A stretch of DNA of 64,000 nucleotides, from the NCBI GenBank assembly GCA_014380615.1, contig JACMJM010000042.1:62001-126000 (forward strand), written 5' to 3'. A program made the translations under genes and the position numbers. Below the pieces are notes generated by a model, which saw only the letters and a program-made list of their open reading frames with translations, searched no databases and was not told the DNA's origin. Below are positions 18,559 to 29,134 of the stretch, in pieces; within the stretch, counting starts at the first letter, position 1; each line of letters starts with the position of its first letter. This DNA comes from Sphingobacteriaceae bacterium (GTDB lineage: Bacteria; Bacteroidota; Bacteroidia; Sphingobacteriales; Sphingobacteriaceae).

Positions 18559-20027
18559 TGATTTCTAAATCCTTCGGCAATGGTATAACGTTTCGCTTTA
18601 AAACTGTTTACAAGTTTGTTTATCCAGAACGTGCGGCTTACAATAAATACCAGGCCAATAAATCCGATCATCAGCATCGCCGCAACCGGATTTAGGATCC
18701 ATTTAGTTAGCATGTAAATGAAAAGCGGTATGAGGAAAAGCGGAAGTCCGACAATAAATTGAGATGCCCCTACCCCCTCCCAGTTAAATGAGGAACCTTT
18801 TGACAGGTCGATGTATTTGTAGTTCCAGTTGGCGAAGGCCAGAACGATAAGACTGCTTACGCCGATGTTCCATAAATAAAGCATGCCATGCGCCAGTAAA
18901 ATGCGCCAGCCAAAGTATACATACGGAACGGTAAGCAAGAGCGTTATGGACGAAAAGATGGTAAAAATGATAAACTTGGATTTAAAAAAATCTTCAGCAG
19001 AGATCTTGTTAGCGAGGATTCCATCAAAGTGCGAGCTTTGCCAGCTAAACATAAACTGACCATAATTTATGATAAATATTCCCGTCATAAATAAACCGGC
19101 AAAAATCATAATAGTGCCATCGGGTTCGCCTTTAGGATAAAATATTAATCCGTATAGCATAAAAAAACCACTCATAATCAGCGTAGACCGAGGGCGTTTG
19201 TTTCGCAAAATCAATTTTATCTCGAGTGCGGCCAGTTCGCCAGCCATACCAAATTGCTTCAGGAAGGGGATGTCGGCAACGCTGTTATCTGTTGATCGCT
19301 CTTTGCGTAATTCATCCAGATAAAGATTCCGTTTTAGAAAAACCTGGTTAGCGTAAAACATAGCAAATCCGGTTAAAACCGGTAAAATCGCTAAATAAGG
19401 TTGCTCAATTATCGCATTAAAAGCCACTCGGGATACGATGCTTATTGAAATAGCATCCAGATAGAAATCACCCAAAATAACCAATGCCAGCCCAACTAAA
19501 AACGCTACCATAAACCAGGCATTCATATTAATTTTCCTTTTTAGCCACAAACTAAAAAAGTGATTAAAAATAGTGAGCCCGGCTATCGAAACTACCATGC
19601 TCAAAAAAGCAGTTCCCTCGCCTTCAAATACCAGCACTTTGAGAAGAAAGGGCACCGTTAACAAAAAGGGGGATAAGGTAAAACCACTCCAGAGAGAGGT
19701 TAACGAAAGATAATTTACGATCTTATTTCTGCCCACGGGCAAATTAAGATAAGGTTTAACTTTTAAGGTGGGCAATTCCTGAAGCTGGAACCGCATCAGC
19801 AAGTCAACTAAGAAATAATACAGCAAAATGGCGTTAAAAGACTCTATCGCGTCACGATCTGGTGATACTTTTTCTAAAATTTTATCGAGAAAAAAAGAAA
19901 GAACAAGCAGGTTAGCAAAAAAGTACAACAGGGTTAAACCGAGTACAATACTTACAGCCATGCTTTTACCCGTATTCTTCGACCGCCAGAAAGCTATCCA
20001 CTGATGTTGAAAGAATGCTCTGTTCAT
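18555..20027 (-). CDS. DUF5687 ABC transporter permease
   Basis: A 490-aa integral membrane protein with about ten to twelve hydrophobic helices, no signal peptide, and the start sequence RAFFQHQWIAFWRSKNTGKS that is usual in DUF5687 proteins. The family is a Bacteroidota ABC-2-type permease, always next to one ATPase as here. It is the first gene of a series permease-ATPase-SDR. Its substrate is unknown. Confidence 0.85.
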   Translation of the reverse strand: MNRAFFQHQWIAFWRSKNTGKSMAVSIVLGLTLLYFFANLLVLSFFLDKILEKVSPDRDAIESFNAILLYYFLVDLLMRFQLQELPTLKVKPYLNLPVGRNKIVNYLSLTSLWSGFTLSPFLLTVPFLLKVLVFEGEGTAFLSMVVSIAGLTIFNHFFSLWLKRKINMNAWFMVAFLVGLALVILGDFYLDAISISIVSRVAFNAIIEQPYLAILPVLTGFAMFYANQVFLKRNLYLDELRKERSTDNSVADIPFLKQFGMAGELAALEIKLILRNKRPRSTLIMSGFFMLYGLIFYPKGEPDGTIMIFAGLFMTGIFIINYGQFMFSWQSSHFDGILANKISAEDFFKSKFIIFTIFSSITLLLTVPYVYFGWRILLAHGMLYLWNIGVSSLIVLAFANWNYKYIDLSKGSSFNWEGVGASQFIVGLPLFLIPLFIYMLTKWILNPVAAMLMIGFIGLVFIVSRTFWINKLVNSFKAKRYTIAEGFRNH

Positions 20028-20058
20028 GTCTTTAAGATATAAAGTTTTAGAATTTGTT

Positions 20059-21339
20059 TCAATACTTATACTTACCCTTCCACAAAGCCTTCAATCTCTC
20101 CCTAAGTTTCTGTTCCGCCGCATTGTTTCCGGGCTCATACAGAGTTGTGCCTTTTAACGTGTCGGGGAGATACTCCTGCTCTTCAAAATTCCCTTCGTAG
20201 GAATGCGAATACTTGTATTCTTTCCCATAACCAATATTCTTCATCAGTTTGGTTGGGGCGTTTCGAATATGTAAGGGAACGGGCAGATCGCCGGTTCTGG
20301 CAACCAGTTCCTGCGCCTGATTAATTGCTTCGTAACTTGCATTACTCTTGGGCGAAGATGCTAGATATGTAACAGTTTGAGAAAGGATGATTCTCGACTC
20401 TGGGAAACCAATTACATTAACAGCTTGGAAGCAGTTATTGGCTAAAAGTAAAGCATTTGGATTGGCATTGCCAATATCTTCAGAAGCTAAGATAAGTAGC
20501 CTTCTGGCGATAAATAGCGGATCTTCTCCTCCTGCAATCATTCTTGCCAACCAGTAAACCGCAGCGTTTGGGTCGCTTCCGCGGATAGATTTTATAAAGG
20601 CAGAAATAATATCATAATGATTTTCTCCGGCTTTATCATACAAAGCCATGTTTTGCTGTACATTGTCAAGCACCAGCTTATTGGTGATCGTTACCTGCTC
20701 TTTACCTATTGCGTTAACAACCAGTTCGAGTACATTTAATAACCTTCTCGCATCGCCACCCGAAAGACGGAACAGGGCTTCATGCTCTTTTATCTCTATT
20801 TGCTTACTCGATAAATATTCATCTTCCTTAATCGCACGATTTACCAAAAGACTTAAATCATCTTCTGTAAGATGTTTGAGAATATAGACCTGGCTCCGCG
20901 AAAGCAAAGCTGAGATTACTTCGAATGACGGGTTTTCTGTAGTTGCGCCAATTAATGTAACTAAACCGCGCTCAACGGCACCCAGCAATGAGTCTTGCTG
21001 CGATTTAGAAAAGCGATGAATCTCATCAATAAAAAGAATGGGAAGATTTTCGGCGGTTTCTTTTAGGGCCGAGGCTTTATCAATCACCTCACGAATATCT
21101 TTAACCCCGGAGTTTATTGCGCTAAGACTGAAGAAAGGGCGATCAAGCTGCCTGGAGATAATAAAAGCCAGTGTGGTTTTGCCTACTCCCGGCGGCCCCC
21201 AGAGAATTAATGATGGTAAATTTCCACTCTCAATCGCCTTTCGAAGTATTGCGTTTGGGCCAACAAGATGTTGCTGGCCAACATACTCGTCGAGCGTTGC
21301 CGGTCGCATACGTTCTGCTAAGGGAGGAATGGTTGCCAT
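20059..21339 (-). CDS. rarA: Replication-associated recombination protein A (RarA/MgsA)
   Basis: A 426-aa AAA+ protein with N-terminal PLAERMRPATLDEYVGQQHL, Walker A GPPGVGKTT, Walker B FIDEIHRFSKSQQD, sensor 1 GATTENPSFE and the C-terminal MgsA domain (from about 245: IKSIRGSDPNAAVYWLARM). It matches clamp-loader-like RarA in length and order. It acts on stalled forks and single-strand gaps. It is 31 nt upstream of the DUF5687 gene on the same strand. Confidence 0.95.
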   Translation of the reverse strand: MATIPPLAERMRPATLDEYVGQQHLVGPNAILRKAIESGNLPSLILWGPPGVGKTTLAFIISRQLDRPFFSLSAINSGVKDIREVIDKASALKETAENLPILFIDEIHRFSKSQQDSLLGAVERGLVTLIGATTENPSFEVISALLSRSQVYILKHLTEDDLSLLVNRAIKEDEYLSSKQIEIKEHEALFRLSGGDARRLLNVLELVVNAIGKEQVTITNKLVLDNVQQNMALYDKAGENHYDIISAFIKSIRGSDPNAAVYWLARMIAGGEDPLFIARRLLILASEDIGNANPNALLLANNCFQAVNVIGFPESRIILSQTVTYLASSPKSNASYEAINQAQELVARTGDLPVPLHIRNAPTKLMKNIGYGKEYKYSHSYEGNFEEQEYLPDTLKGTTLYEPGNNAAEQKLRERLKALWKGKYKY

Positions 21340-21394
21340 TGCTTTTACAGTTTTCGTTTACCAGTTGGCCGCACACTGTTAACTGCCAACTTAA

Positions 21395-23065
21395 TTAACC
21401 CTTTTTCACTTCCTTTGCCCAGGTGTCTTTTAAAGTAACCGTTCTGTTGAATACAAGTTTTTCGGCCGCCGAATCTTTATCCAAGGTAAAATATCCCTTA
21501 CGGATAAATTGGTAGCCACGCCCCAACTCGGCCGTTGCCAGATCTTTTTCGATATATGCGCTCGGAATAACTTGCAAACTTTCTGTATTGATATACTCTT
21601 TAAAATCGCGTTCTTCATTTCCCGGATCTTCTACACGGAAAAGCCTGTCGTATAAACGAACCTCGGCTGTTGCCGCATGCTCAACGTTCACCCAGTGAAT
21701 AGTGCCTTTTACATGAATTCCTGAGGTGTCTTCGCCCGATTTAGATTCGGGGATATAGCTGCAATGTACTTCGGTAATATTGCCTGCTTCGTCCTTTACA
21801 AAATCTTCGCACTTAACAATATAGGCATGTTTTAAGCGAACCATTAGGCCCGGGCCCAAACGGAAATATTTCTTGGCCGGATTTTCCATAAAATCCTCAC
21901 GCTCTATCCAAAGTTCTTTTCCAAACGGAATCTCTCTGATGCCTTCACCGCCTTCTGCTTCGGGATTGTTTTCTCCATGAAGGATTTCTCCCTGTCCGTC
22001 CGGATAATTTGTGATAACGAGTTTTATCGGATCCAGAACCGCCATGCGCCTCCAGGCTGTTTTATTCAAGTCTTCGCGAAGGCAAAATTCAAGCAAGCTA
22101 ACATCAATGATATTTTCGCGCTTTGCCACGCCAATCCGGTCGCAAAACTCCCTGATTGAAGCGGCGGTAAAACCTCTCCGGCGAAGGCCGCTCAAGGTAC
22201 TCATCCTCGGATCGTCCCAGCCATTTACAAAACCTTCGTTAACCAGCTGCAGAAGCTTGCGTTTACTCATAACGGTATAGGTTATGTTTAACCGCGCGAA
22301 CTCATATTGTTTGGAAGGGAAAATTTCCAGCTGTTCTATAAACCAATCGTATAATTCGCGGTGACTTACAAACTCCAGCGTACAAAGTGAATGAGTAATT
22401 TGTTCAATAGAATCCGACTGTCCGTGCGCAAAATCGTACATAGGGTATATGCACCATTTATCACCTGTACGGTGATGATGCGCATGGCGGATGCGATACA
22501 TTAACGGATCGCGCATGTGCATATTGGGCGACGACATATCAATTTTTGCCCTTAACACTTTCTCTCCGTCTTTGTATTTGCCTTCCTTCATTTCCGAAAA
22601 CAGGCGGAGGTTCTCGTCTGCGCTTCTTGAGCGATAAGGAGAGAGAGTACCCGGTTCGGTAGGAGTGCCTTTTTGCTGGGCTATTTCTTCAGGTGTTCCG
22701 TCGTCAATATAAGCTAAGCCTTTTTTTATCAGGGTAACCGCAAATTCATACAGCTGATCAAAATAGTTTGAAGCATATAATTCATTTTGCCATTCAAAGC
22801 CCAGCCACTTAACATCCTCTTTAATGCTCTCTACATATTCGGTCTCTTCCGTTTCCGGATTAGTATCGTCAAACCTGAGGTTAGTCTGTCCATTATATTT
22901 CAGAGCGAGGCCAAAACTTAAGCAGATGGCTTTTGCATGCCCGATATGGAGGTAGCCGTTTGGCTCGGGTGGAAAACGGGTATGAATCCGTCCGCCATTC
23001 AGGCCATTTTTAATATCTTCCTCAATTATCTCTTCAATAAAATTTAATGATCGTTCTTCGCTCAT
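21395..23065 (-). CDS. glnS: Glutaminyl-tRNA synthetase
   Basis: I choose the Met that begins [14 protein letters not shown] (556 aa); an upstream TTG would add 15 unconserved residues. The class I signatures are [15 protein letters not shown] and VMSKRKLL. The catalytic fold (about 20-340) is followed by the two anticodon-binding beta-barrels. Full length and typical GlnRS anticodon domain (not GltX) support direct charging of tRNA-Gln. It is divergent from the B12-binding gene. Confidence 0.96.
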   Translation of the reverse strand: MSEERSLNFIEEIIEEDIKNGLNGGRIHTRFPPEPNGYLHIGHAKAICLSFGLALKYNGQTNLRFDDTNPETEETEYVESIKEDVKWLGFEWQNELYASNYFDQLYEFAVTLIKKGLAYIDDGTPEEIAQQKGTPTEPGTLSPYRSRSADENLRLFSEMKEGKYKDGEKVLRAKIDMSSPNMHMRDPLMYRIRHAHHHRTGDKWCIYPMYDFAHGQSDSIEQITHSLCTLEFVSHRELYDWFIEQLEIFPSKQYEFARLNITYTVMSKRKLLQLVNEGFVNGWDDPRMSTLSGLRRRGFTAASIREFCDRIGVAKRENIIDVSLLEFCLREDLNKTAWRRMAVLDPIKLVITNYPDGQGEILHGENNPEAEGGEGIREIPFGKELWIEREDFMENPAKKYFRLGPGLMVRLKHAYIVKCEDFVKDEAGNITEVHCSYIPESKSGEDTSGIHVKGTIHWVNVEHAATAEVRLYDRLFRVEDPGNEERDFKEYINTESLQVIPSAYIEKDLATAELGRGYQFIRKGYFTLDKDSAAEKLVFNRTVTLKDTWAKEVKKG

Positions 23066-23116
23066 ATCCGGAATAAAGGTTACAAAAGTAGTAAATTTCA
23101 AGTGCCGCAAGGGAAG

Positions 23117-23124
23117 TATCTTTG
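23117..23124 (+). promoter_or_regulatory. Candidate -7 element of the B12-binding protein gene
   Basis: TATCTTTG fits TAnnTTTG and lies 36 nt upstream of the ATG at 23161. An imperfect TTTC occurs upstream at a spacing of about 17, shorter than consensus. Confidence 0.45.
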
Positions 23125-23160
23125 CGGGATTTATAAAAAACTTCTTCCTATTTTTATGAC

Positions 23161-23577
23161 ATGAAAACGTTTAGCAGGCCCGTTAGAGTATTGATAGCGA
23201 AAGTAGGCCTCGACGGCCACGACCGAGGTGCTAAAGTTATAGCTACTTCCTTACGGGATACGGGCATGGAAGTGATTTATACTGGCCTTCGCCAAACTCC
23301 CGAAATGGTAGTTCACGCCGCGCTGCAGGAAGACGTTGACGCTATCGGGATCTCCATACTTTCCGGTGCGCATATGACAGTTTTTTCGAAAATTATACAA
23401 CTGATGAAGGAATTAGAACTGAACGATGTATTGCTAACCGGTGGAGGCATTATTCCCGAAAGGGATCAAAAGGCATTAAATGAAATGGGTGTCGGAAAAC
23501 TTTTCGCCCCAGGCACGCCTACCAAAGAAATCGCGCAGTATATCAAAGACTGGGCGGCGACTAACAGAAATTTTTGA
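23161..23577 (+). CDS. Cobalamin-binding methylmalonyl-CoA mutase C-terminal domain protein
   Basis: A 138-aa protein consisting of one B12-binding Rossmann domain. It has the base-off/His-on motif [10 protein letters not shown], where His is the lower cobalt ligand, then ISILSGAHM and [12 protein letters not shown]. It matches the small stand-alone subunit or C-terminal domain of methylmalonyl-CoA mutase. No large catalytic subunit is in the window. The next gene is an enoyl-CoA hydratase, 39 nt away, which would fit propionate or branched-chain acyl-CoA metabolism. Confidence 0.9.
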   Translation: MKTFSRPVRVLIAKVGLDGHDRGAKVIATSLRDTGMEVIYTGLRQTPEMVVHAALQEDVDAIGISILSGAHMTVFSKIIQLMKELELNDVLLTGGGIIPERDQKALNEMGVGKLFAPGTPTKEIAQYIKDWAATNRNF

Positions 23578-23616
23578 GAAACATTTAAACCCGGTTTTAA
23601 ACCTCAAATATAACCT

Positions 23617-24384
23617 ATGTATCAAACTATCCTTACCTCTATCGATAATAAGGTTTTAACCATAACCATTAATCGCGAAAGCAAGCTCAATGCCTTAAAC
23701 AGGGAAACCTTGCGTGAACTTCATCTCGCCCTGGCGGATTCCTTCAAAAATACGGAAGTGGGAGGCATAATTATTACAGGAGCCGGTACAAAGGCTTTTG
23801 CGGCTGGTGCCGATATCGCAGAGTTAAAAAATCTGGATAAGGTAGGAGCTTTGAACCTGGCCAAAGAGAGCCACGAAAAAGTTTTCGATTTTATAGCAAA
23901 TGCGCAAAAGCCTGTTATTGCGGCTATTAACGGTTTTGCTCTGGGCGGAGGATTGGAACTTGCTTTAGCCTGCCATTTAAGAATCGCTTCCGAGAATGCC
24001 AGGTTAGGTTTGCCGGAAGTGTCTTTGGGCTTAATTCCTGGTTATGGCGGAACACAGCGTTTACCTCAACTTATCGGAAAAGGTAAGGCTCTCGAACTTA
24101 TTCTCAGTGGCGATATGATAGAATCAGACCTGGCTTATACCCTGGGGCTGGTAAATCGCGTAGTTCCCGCCGATTTTTTACTAAATACAGCAATGGTTTT
24201 AATGCGGAAAATTCTGAGCCGCTCGCCCTTAGCCATAGCCGCCGCAATAAGAGCCGTAAACTCAAGCTATCAAAATAATGGCTATTCGACTGAAATAGAG
24301 GAATTTGCCGGGAGTTTTGAGACCAGGGATTTCAAGGAAGGAACTACCGCATTTCTGGAAAAAAGACCACCAAAGTTTATTTAA
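23617..24384 (+). CDS. Enoyl-CoA hydratase/isomerase family protein
   Basis: A 255-aa crotonase-fold enzyme. The oxyanion-hole segments AFAAGADIAEL and ALGGGLELALACH are present, as are the two positions normally holding catalytic Glu (GLPEVSLGLIPGYGGTQRL contains one). The C-terminal AFLEKRPPKF is standard. It should hydrate 2-enoyl-CoA in fatty or amino acid breakdown. It probably forms an operon with the B12-binding gene. Substrate range cannot be set from sequence. Confidence 0.9.
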   Translation: MYQTILTSIDNKVLTITINRESKLNALNRETLRELHLALADSFKNTEVGGIIITGAGTKAFAAGADIAELKNLDKVGALNLAKESHEKVFDFIANAQKPVIAAINGFALGGGLELALACHLRIASENARLGLPEVSLGLIPGYGGTQRLPQLIGKGKALELILSGDMIESDLAYTLGLVNRVVPADFLLNTAMVLMRKILSRSPLAIAAAIRAVNSSYQNNGYSTEIEEFAGSFETRDFKEGTTAFLEKRPPKFI

Positions 24385-24432
24385 TATTCCAGTAATTTAA
24401 TTTCTTAATCAAAAATTAAAATTGTAGAAATT

Positions 24433-24464
24433 TTTGCCCAGATAAATAATTAACTATATATTTA
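24433..24464 (+). promoter_or_regulatory. Candidate promoter of the signalling operon
   Basis: TTTG (24433-24436), 20-nt spacer, then TATATTTA (24457-24464), one mismatch to TAnnTTTG. The ATG follows at 24484. It would serve the four-gene operon to 30559. Confidence 0.45.
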
Positions 24465-24483
24465 GCAAAAAAGGGGCTTTTTC

Positions 24484-25890
24484 ATGAAAAGAATTTTAAT
24501 CGTTGATGATGAGATTAATATTGGAATTTTATTGTCAAAATTCCTGATCCGTAACGGGTTTGAGGTATCAACGTCTACCAGCGGTAGCGTAGCTATGGAA
24601 TTGCTTGCTAAGGATAATTATAATCTGGTATTATGCGATTTCAGGCTGGAAGATACCGATGGCAGAGAAATGCTGCGTAAGATCAAGGCCGCATATCCGG
24701 CAACCGGAGTGATTATTATTACCGGCTATTCTGATATTAAACTGGCTGTAGAATTGATTAAAATGGGGGCTTATGACTACATCACTAAGCCTTTATACCC
24801 CGATGAAATTTTAAATACCATAAACAAAGCCATCGAAACCCAGGAGGTTTTGTCTAAAAGCTTTCCTGAGAGTACTGCGCAAACCGCAGTTAAGAAGGAA
24901 AAAAACACTTCCGAAAACCTACCCGACGAATTTATCGCGGGCGACAGTGCTGTTTCTAAAGATTTGTTGCGGCAGATAGAAATTATCGCGCCAACTAATT
25001 ATAGCGTTATTTTAACCGGCGAAAGCGGCACTGGTAAAGAATCGGTAGCTAAAGCCATCCATATGAAAAGCAACCGTAGGGATAAGCCTTTTATAGCTAT
25101 GGATTGCGGATCATTGACAAAAGAACTGGCTGGAAGCGAATTTTTCGGCCATGAGAAAGGATCATTTACCGGGGCGCTTTACACTAAAATCGGTCATTTT
25201 GAAATGGCTAACGGGGGTACGCTGCTTTTAGATGAAGTTGGAAACCTTTCATACGATATTCAGGCAGCCTTATTAAGAACTGTTCAGGAAAGAAAAGTAA
25301 AGCGTATTGGTAGTACCAAAGAAATCGATCTGGATGTGCGCATAATCGTGGCTACTAACGAAAACCTGATGGACGCTATCCAAAAGGGCCGTTTCAGAGA
25401 AGATCTTTATCATCGCTTTAATGAGTTTAGCATTCATCTTCCCCCGTTAAGAAAGCGTGAACGAGATATTCTGTTATTTGCTCAAAGCTTTTTAGACCTG
25501 GCGAATAAGGAGCTAAACCGTAATGTTGAAGGCTTTTCGGATGAGGTGATCGATTGCTTGCTTACGTATAATTGGGCAGGAAACGTGCGCGAATTAAAGA
25601 ATGTGATCAGGCGAGCCACCTTGCTTACAGAGGGCAATCAAATTCCGTTAAAAGCCCTGCCTTTAGAAATTTCTACGTTTGCCAAAGTATCCGCTATCGA
25701 ATCGGCGGTGGTAAACATGCAATCAAAAGAAAATAACAGAGATTTAAAAAACGCGGCCCATGAGGCTGAATACGAAACCATAGTTAAGGTACTTAAAGAA
25801 GTTAATTTTAATAAAACTAAAGCCGCCAAGATCCTGAATATCGACCGGAAGACCCTGTATAATAAAATGAAGGCTATAAACCTTGAATAA
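24484..25890 (+). CDS. Sigma54-dependent response regulator, NtrC type
   Basis: A 468-aa regulator in three parts. The receiver (1-120) has acidic pocket D8-D9, phospho-acceptor D52 and the lysine of YITKPL. The AAA+ sigma54-interaction domain (about 150-390) has Walker A GESGTGKE, the sigma54 loop GSFTGA (226-231) and Walker B GGTLLLDEVG. A C-terminal Fis-type HTH follows (NKTKAAKILNIDRKTLYNK). It activates sigma54 promoters after phosphorylation. It is the first gene of a cluster with its likely kinase 11 nt downstream. Confidence 0.95.
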   Translation: MKRILIVDDEINIGILLSKFLIRNGFEVSTSTSGSVAMELLAKDNYNLVLCDFRLEDTDGREMLRKIKAAYPATGVIIITGYSDIKLAVELIKMGAYDYITKPLYPDEILNTINKAIETQEVLSKSFPESTAQTAVKKEKNTSENLPDEFIAGDSAVSKDLLRQIEIIAPTNYSVILTGESGTGKESVAKAIHMKSNRRDKPFIAMDCGSLTKELAGSEFFGHEKGSFTGALYTKIGHFEMANGGTLLLDEVGNLSYDIQAALLRTVQERKVKRIGSTKEIDLDVRIIVATNENLMDAIQKGRFREDLYHRFNEFSIHLPPLRKRERDILLFAQSFLDLANKELNRNVEGFSDEVIDCLLTYNWAGNVRELKNVIRRATLLTEGNQIPLKALPLEISTFAKVSAIESAVVNMQSKENNRDLKNAAHEAEYETIVKVLKEVNFNKTKAAKILNIDRKTLYNKMKAINLE

Positions 25891-25901
25891 AAGGTAGTAT
25901 C

Positions 25902-28715
25902 GTGATAAGCCGCTTAATTTTCGACAGAAATTTCAAGAACAAATTTAATTTGCCGCCGCAATTTATTTGGGCTGTACTTTTTATTTGTATTCTGCCTGTG
26001 GCTTTCGTGATCCCGCATTTGTATTCGGGCGGCATTGATAAAATCGGGGCCGGCGGAATTCCTTCGTCTCCCTTATCAACCCAATACCTGTTATACAACA
26101 TCTGGCTTATTTTCGGCATTTCGGCAGCCATAATAACCTGCGCACTTTCATTTGTCGATTTTGTAGTAAAAAAAGACATTTCTACTCCCGTTGTAGGCGG
26201 AGCTTTGATATGTGTAGCTTTATATGAGTCATTTTTTCTTCTGTCCGACAATAATTTCATTCGGTTCTCAACTAATTCGGCGAACGATATTTATTTAAAG
26301 TGGTTTATAAGCCGCATTTTGCATGCGGTTCTTTTAACCGCCAGTATCTGGTATTATATTTCTGTAGATAAGAAAAATATCAGGAGCCTGGAGCAGAAGA
26401 GAAAGTCGCTTGCAGGGTTAACCGCAATATATTTTATAGCGTTATTGATTGCCATACTACTCACCTTTTACCCTCAGAGTATTGATATTCTGGCAAACAA
26501 CCAAAACTTTATAACCCATCCTTTCGAACTTGCTATACTTCTTATATATCTAATTCAGGCATTTTGGTTCCTGCCTTATTTCTTAATCCGGTTCCCTTCA
26601 TTGTTTACACGGATAATGGTGTTGAGCGTTATTCCCGCAGCTTTCGCCCAACTGTTTATGGCTATACATCAACAGCCTTACGATAGTTTTTTTAATGCGG
26701 CATACTTCCTTCGCTTTATCAATTACCTTATTCCGCTCCTGGGTATCAGTATGAACTATATAGATACCAGCAGAAAAGAAAAAAATATAATCGCGAGGCT
26801 AGACAATGAGATAAGAGAACGTATACTGATTCAGAAAGATCTGGAGCGGCGGGAAGAACTCTTAGCGAACGCCGAAAAAATCGCGCATTTAGGGAGCTGG
26901 GAATTTGATACGCTTACCGGTTCGGTTAAATGGTCGGACCAGGCATATAACATTTTTGGATACGACGCAGCCATGGTATCTCCCTCACTACGTTTGCAGG
27001 AAGAGATAATTGCCCCGAAATACCGCGAGAAAGTAAAGAGAGAATTATCTTCTGCGGTAAGAAATAACAGTGCTTATCAAATTGAGTATCAAATTCAGCG
27101 GGCTAATGGCGAAGTAAGATATGTGCTTGCGCAGGGTAATTATATCGGGCAGGATAAAAAATTGATCAGTACAATTCTCGACATTACTAACCTGCACGAG
27201 GCATCTCAAAAACTAACTCAAAGCGAAGCATTGCTGCGTGAAGCGGAAGCCATATCTCACAACGGAAGCTGGAAGTGGTTTATAGAAAAAAATAATTTCT
27301 TTTGGTCTGATGAGTTGTTCCGTATTCACGGACTCCTTCCCAATCAAAACAGAATAGACCTGGAATACTACCGGTCAATTATACATCCCGACGATAGCTT
27401 CCGGTTTTTCGAAACGCTGGAAAACTCCAAGCAAAACCACGAGCCTTTCTCGTTGGAGTACCGGGTGGTTCGGCCAAACGGAGATGTGAGGCATTTGTTA
27501 TTAAGCGGTAAGTACAAGGTAGATTATCTGGAGGATTTATTTCAGGTTGTTGGAAATACCCAGGATATTACCGAATTGAAAAACACCACGCTGCAACTCG
27601 ATAAAAGTGAAAGTATTTACCGCACAATAGCTAAGAACGTTCCGGATAGTGCTGTGTTTTTGTTCGATAAAAAAATGGAGCTTGTACTTTCGGAAGGGCC
27701 CGCGATTTTGAAAATAGATCCGGAGAGTTCTTTAAACAAGGGTACAACCATACAGGTAATGTTTGAACACGACTATGAACGTGCTTCAGGGTTGTATCAA
27801 TCGGCATTGGAAGGTAACGAAAACAGATACGATCAAATAATAAACGGCAAAACCTTCAAAATTACTTATACGCCGGTTTATAGTTCGTACTCAAACGAGA
27901 TTTTCGGGGTGATGATTGTAATGCACGATATTACCGATATCAAAAAAGCGCAGCAAAGCCTCGAAAGTAAAGTAGCAGAACTTAACCGCTCTAACAGTGA
28001 ACTCGAACAGTTTGCGTATGTTGCTTCGCACGACTTGCAGGAACCGCTGCGAAAAATAAGAGCGTTTGGAGATAGGCTGCAAAGCAAATACAGCTTGCAG
28101 TTACCGGTAGAAGGAATAGATTACATTAACAGGATGCAAAACGCATCAGAACGGATGCAGATTTTAATAGACGACCTTCTTGCATTTTCGAGGATAAGCA
28201 GGTCGAATGAAGATTTTAAAATAGTTAGTCTATCCGAAATACTCCGTGGCGTATTATCTGATTTGGAGTTTACCATCGAGAAAAAGAAAGCCAGGATGGA
28301 GATCACGGGCGATCAGCTTCTTAAAGCCATACCTTCGCAAATGCGTCAGTTGTTCCAGAATCTGATTAGTAACTCCTTAAAGTTTACTAAGCCCGATGTG
28401 ATACCGGTAATTACACTAAGTATGGATAAAATCAGGGGGGCTGAATTTAATACCCCTCTGCTGCCCCTTAATGAAGCGGCAGAGTACTGCAGAATAGAAT
28501 TAAAAGATAACGGAATCGGCTTTGATAACGAATATGCCGAAAAAATCTTTACCTTATTTCAACGATTGCATACCAGAAACGAGTATGAGGGTACAGGTAT
28601 AGGTTTGGCTGTTTGTAAGAAGATAGTAGAAAACCACTCCGGGTATATCGAAGCTAAAGGAACTGAAGGAGAAGGTGCGGCCTTCAATATTTTTATACCA
28701 ATTGAACATAATTAA
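25902..28715 (+). CDS. Seven-helix membrane PAS sensor histidine kinase
   Basis: A 937-aa kinase with a GTG start. The N-terminal third (about 20-290) has about eight hydrophobic helices, a MASE-like membrane sensor with no large periplasmic domain. A short coiled coil and three PAS/PAC units follow (about 320-690). The DHp is SHDLQEPLR with His710. The HATPase domain has N box NLISNSLKF, G1 DNGIGF and G2 GTGIGLAVCKKIV. The SHDLQEPLR H-box places it with phytochrome-type kinases. All catalytic residues are present. It probably phosphorylates the NtrC-type regulator upstream and the receivers downstream; its stop codon shares a base with the next start (TAATG). Confidence 0.93.
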   Translation: MISRLIFDRNFKNKFNLPPQFIWAVLFICILPVAFVIPHLYSGGIDKIGAGGIPSSPLSTQYLLYNIWLIFGISAAIITCALSFVDFVVKKDISTPVVGGALICVALYESFFLLSDNNFIRFSTNSANDIYLKWFISRILHAVLLTASIWYYISVDKKNIRSLEQKRKSLAGLTAIYFIALLIAILLTFYPQSIDILANNQNFITHPFELAILLIYLIQAFWFLPYFLIRFPSLFTRIMVLSVIPAAFAQLFMAIHQQPYDSFFNAAYFLRFINYLIPLLGISMNYIDTSRKEKNIIARLDNEIRERILIQKDLERREELLANAEKIAHLGSWEFDTLTGSVKWSDQAYNIFGYDAAMVSPSLRLQEEIIAPKYREKVKRELSSAVRNNSAYQIEYQIQRANGEVRYVLAQGNYIGQDKKLISTILDITNLHEASQKLTQSEALLREAEAISHNGSWKWFIEKNNFFWSDELFRIHGLLPNQNRIDLEYYRSIIHPDDSFRFFETLENSKQNHEPFSLEYRVVRPNGDVRHLLLSGKYKVDYLEDLFQVVGNTQDITELKNTTLQLDKSESIYRTIAKNVPDSAVFLFDKKMELVLSEGPAILKIDPESSLNKGTTIQVMFEHDYERASGLYQSALEGNENRYDQIINGKTFKITYTPVYSSYSNEIFGVMIVMHDITDIKKAQQSLESKVAELNRSNSELEQFAYVASHDLQEPLRKIRAFGDRLQSKYSLQLPVEGIDYINRMQNASERMQILIDDLLAFSRISRSNEDFKIVSLSEILRGVLSDLEFTIEKKKARMEITGDQLLKAIPSQMRQLFQNLISNSLKFTKPDVIPVITLSMDKIRGAEFNTPLLPLNEAAEYCRIELKDNGIGFDNEYAEKIFTLFQRLHTRNEYEGTGIGLAVCKKIVENHSGYIEAKGTEGEGAAFNIFIPIEHN

Positions 28716-29131
28716 TGAGAAAGAAGAAGTTGATTTTAATCGCAGAAGATGATGCAGACGACCGCCTTATGATAAACGAAGCCTTTATGGAGAATAATAT
28801 GCCTGCCGGAATAGTGTTTTTTGAAAACGGAGCCGAACTGCTTGATTACATGTACAGCTTTGACGAGGATACCGAACGCACACTACCCGATTTGATACTG
28901 CTGGATTTGAATATGCCCAAGATGGACGGAAAAGCGGTACTTTCAAGATTAAAACTACATAATCAATACAAAGAGATCCCAGTAGTAATTTTAACTACTT
29001 CGCGATCTAAAGAAGAAGAGGTTAACGTTTTAGGAATGGGTGCTTCAGGATTTTTTACCAAACCCTCATCATTCACAGAACTGGTAGGCATTACAGCTTC
29101 TATAGCGTCAAGATGGATTCAAATTAACTAA
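28715..29131 (+). CDS. Single-domain response regulator (Rcp1-like)
   Basis: A 138-aa receiver with no output domain. The acidic pocket is E11-D12-D13, the phospho-acceptor is D64 in LILLDLNMPKMDG, and the T/S and Lys switch residues are in TTSRSKEEE and FFTKPS. The family is typically the partner of phytochrome-type kinases. It is translationally coupled to the kinase and could be a phosphate sink or relay. Confidence 0.93.
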   Translation: MRKKKLILIAEDDADDRLMINEAFMENNMPAGIVFFENGAELLDYMYSFDEDTERTLPDLILLDLNMPKMDGKAVLSRLKLHNQYKEIPVVILTTSRSKEEEVNVLGMGASGFFTKPSSFTELVGITASIASRWIQIN

Positions 29132-29134
29132 TAG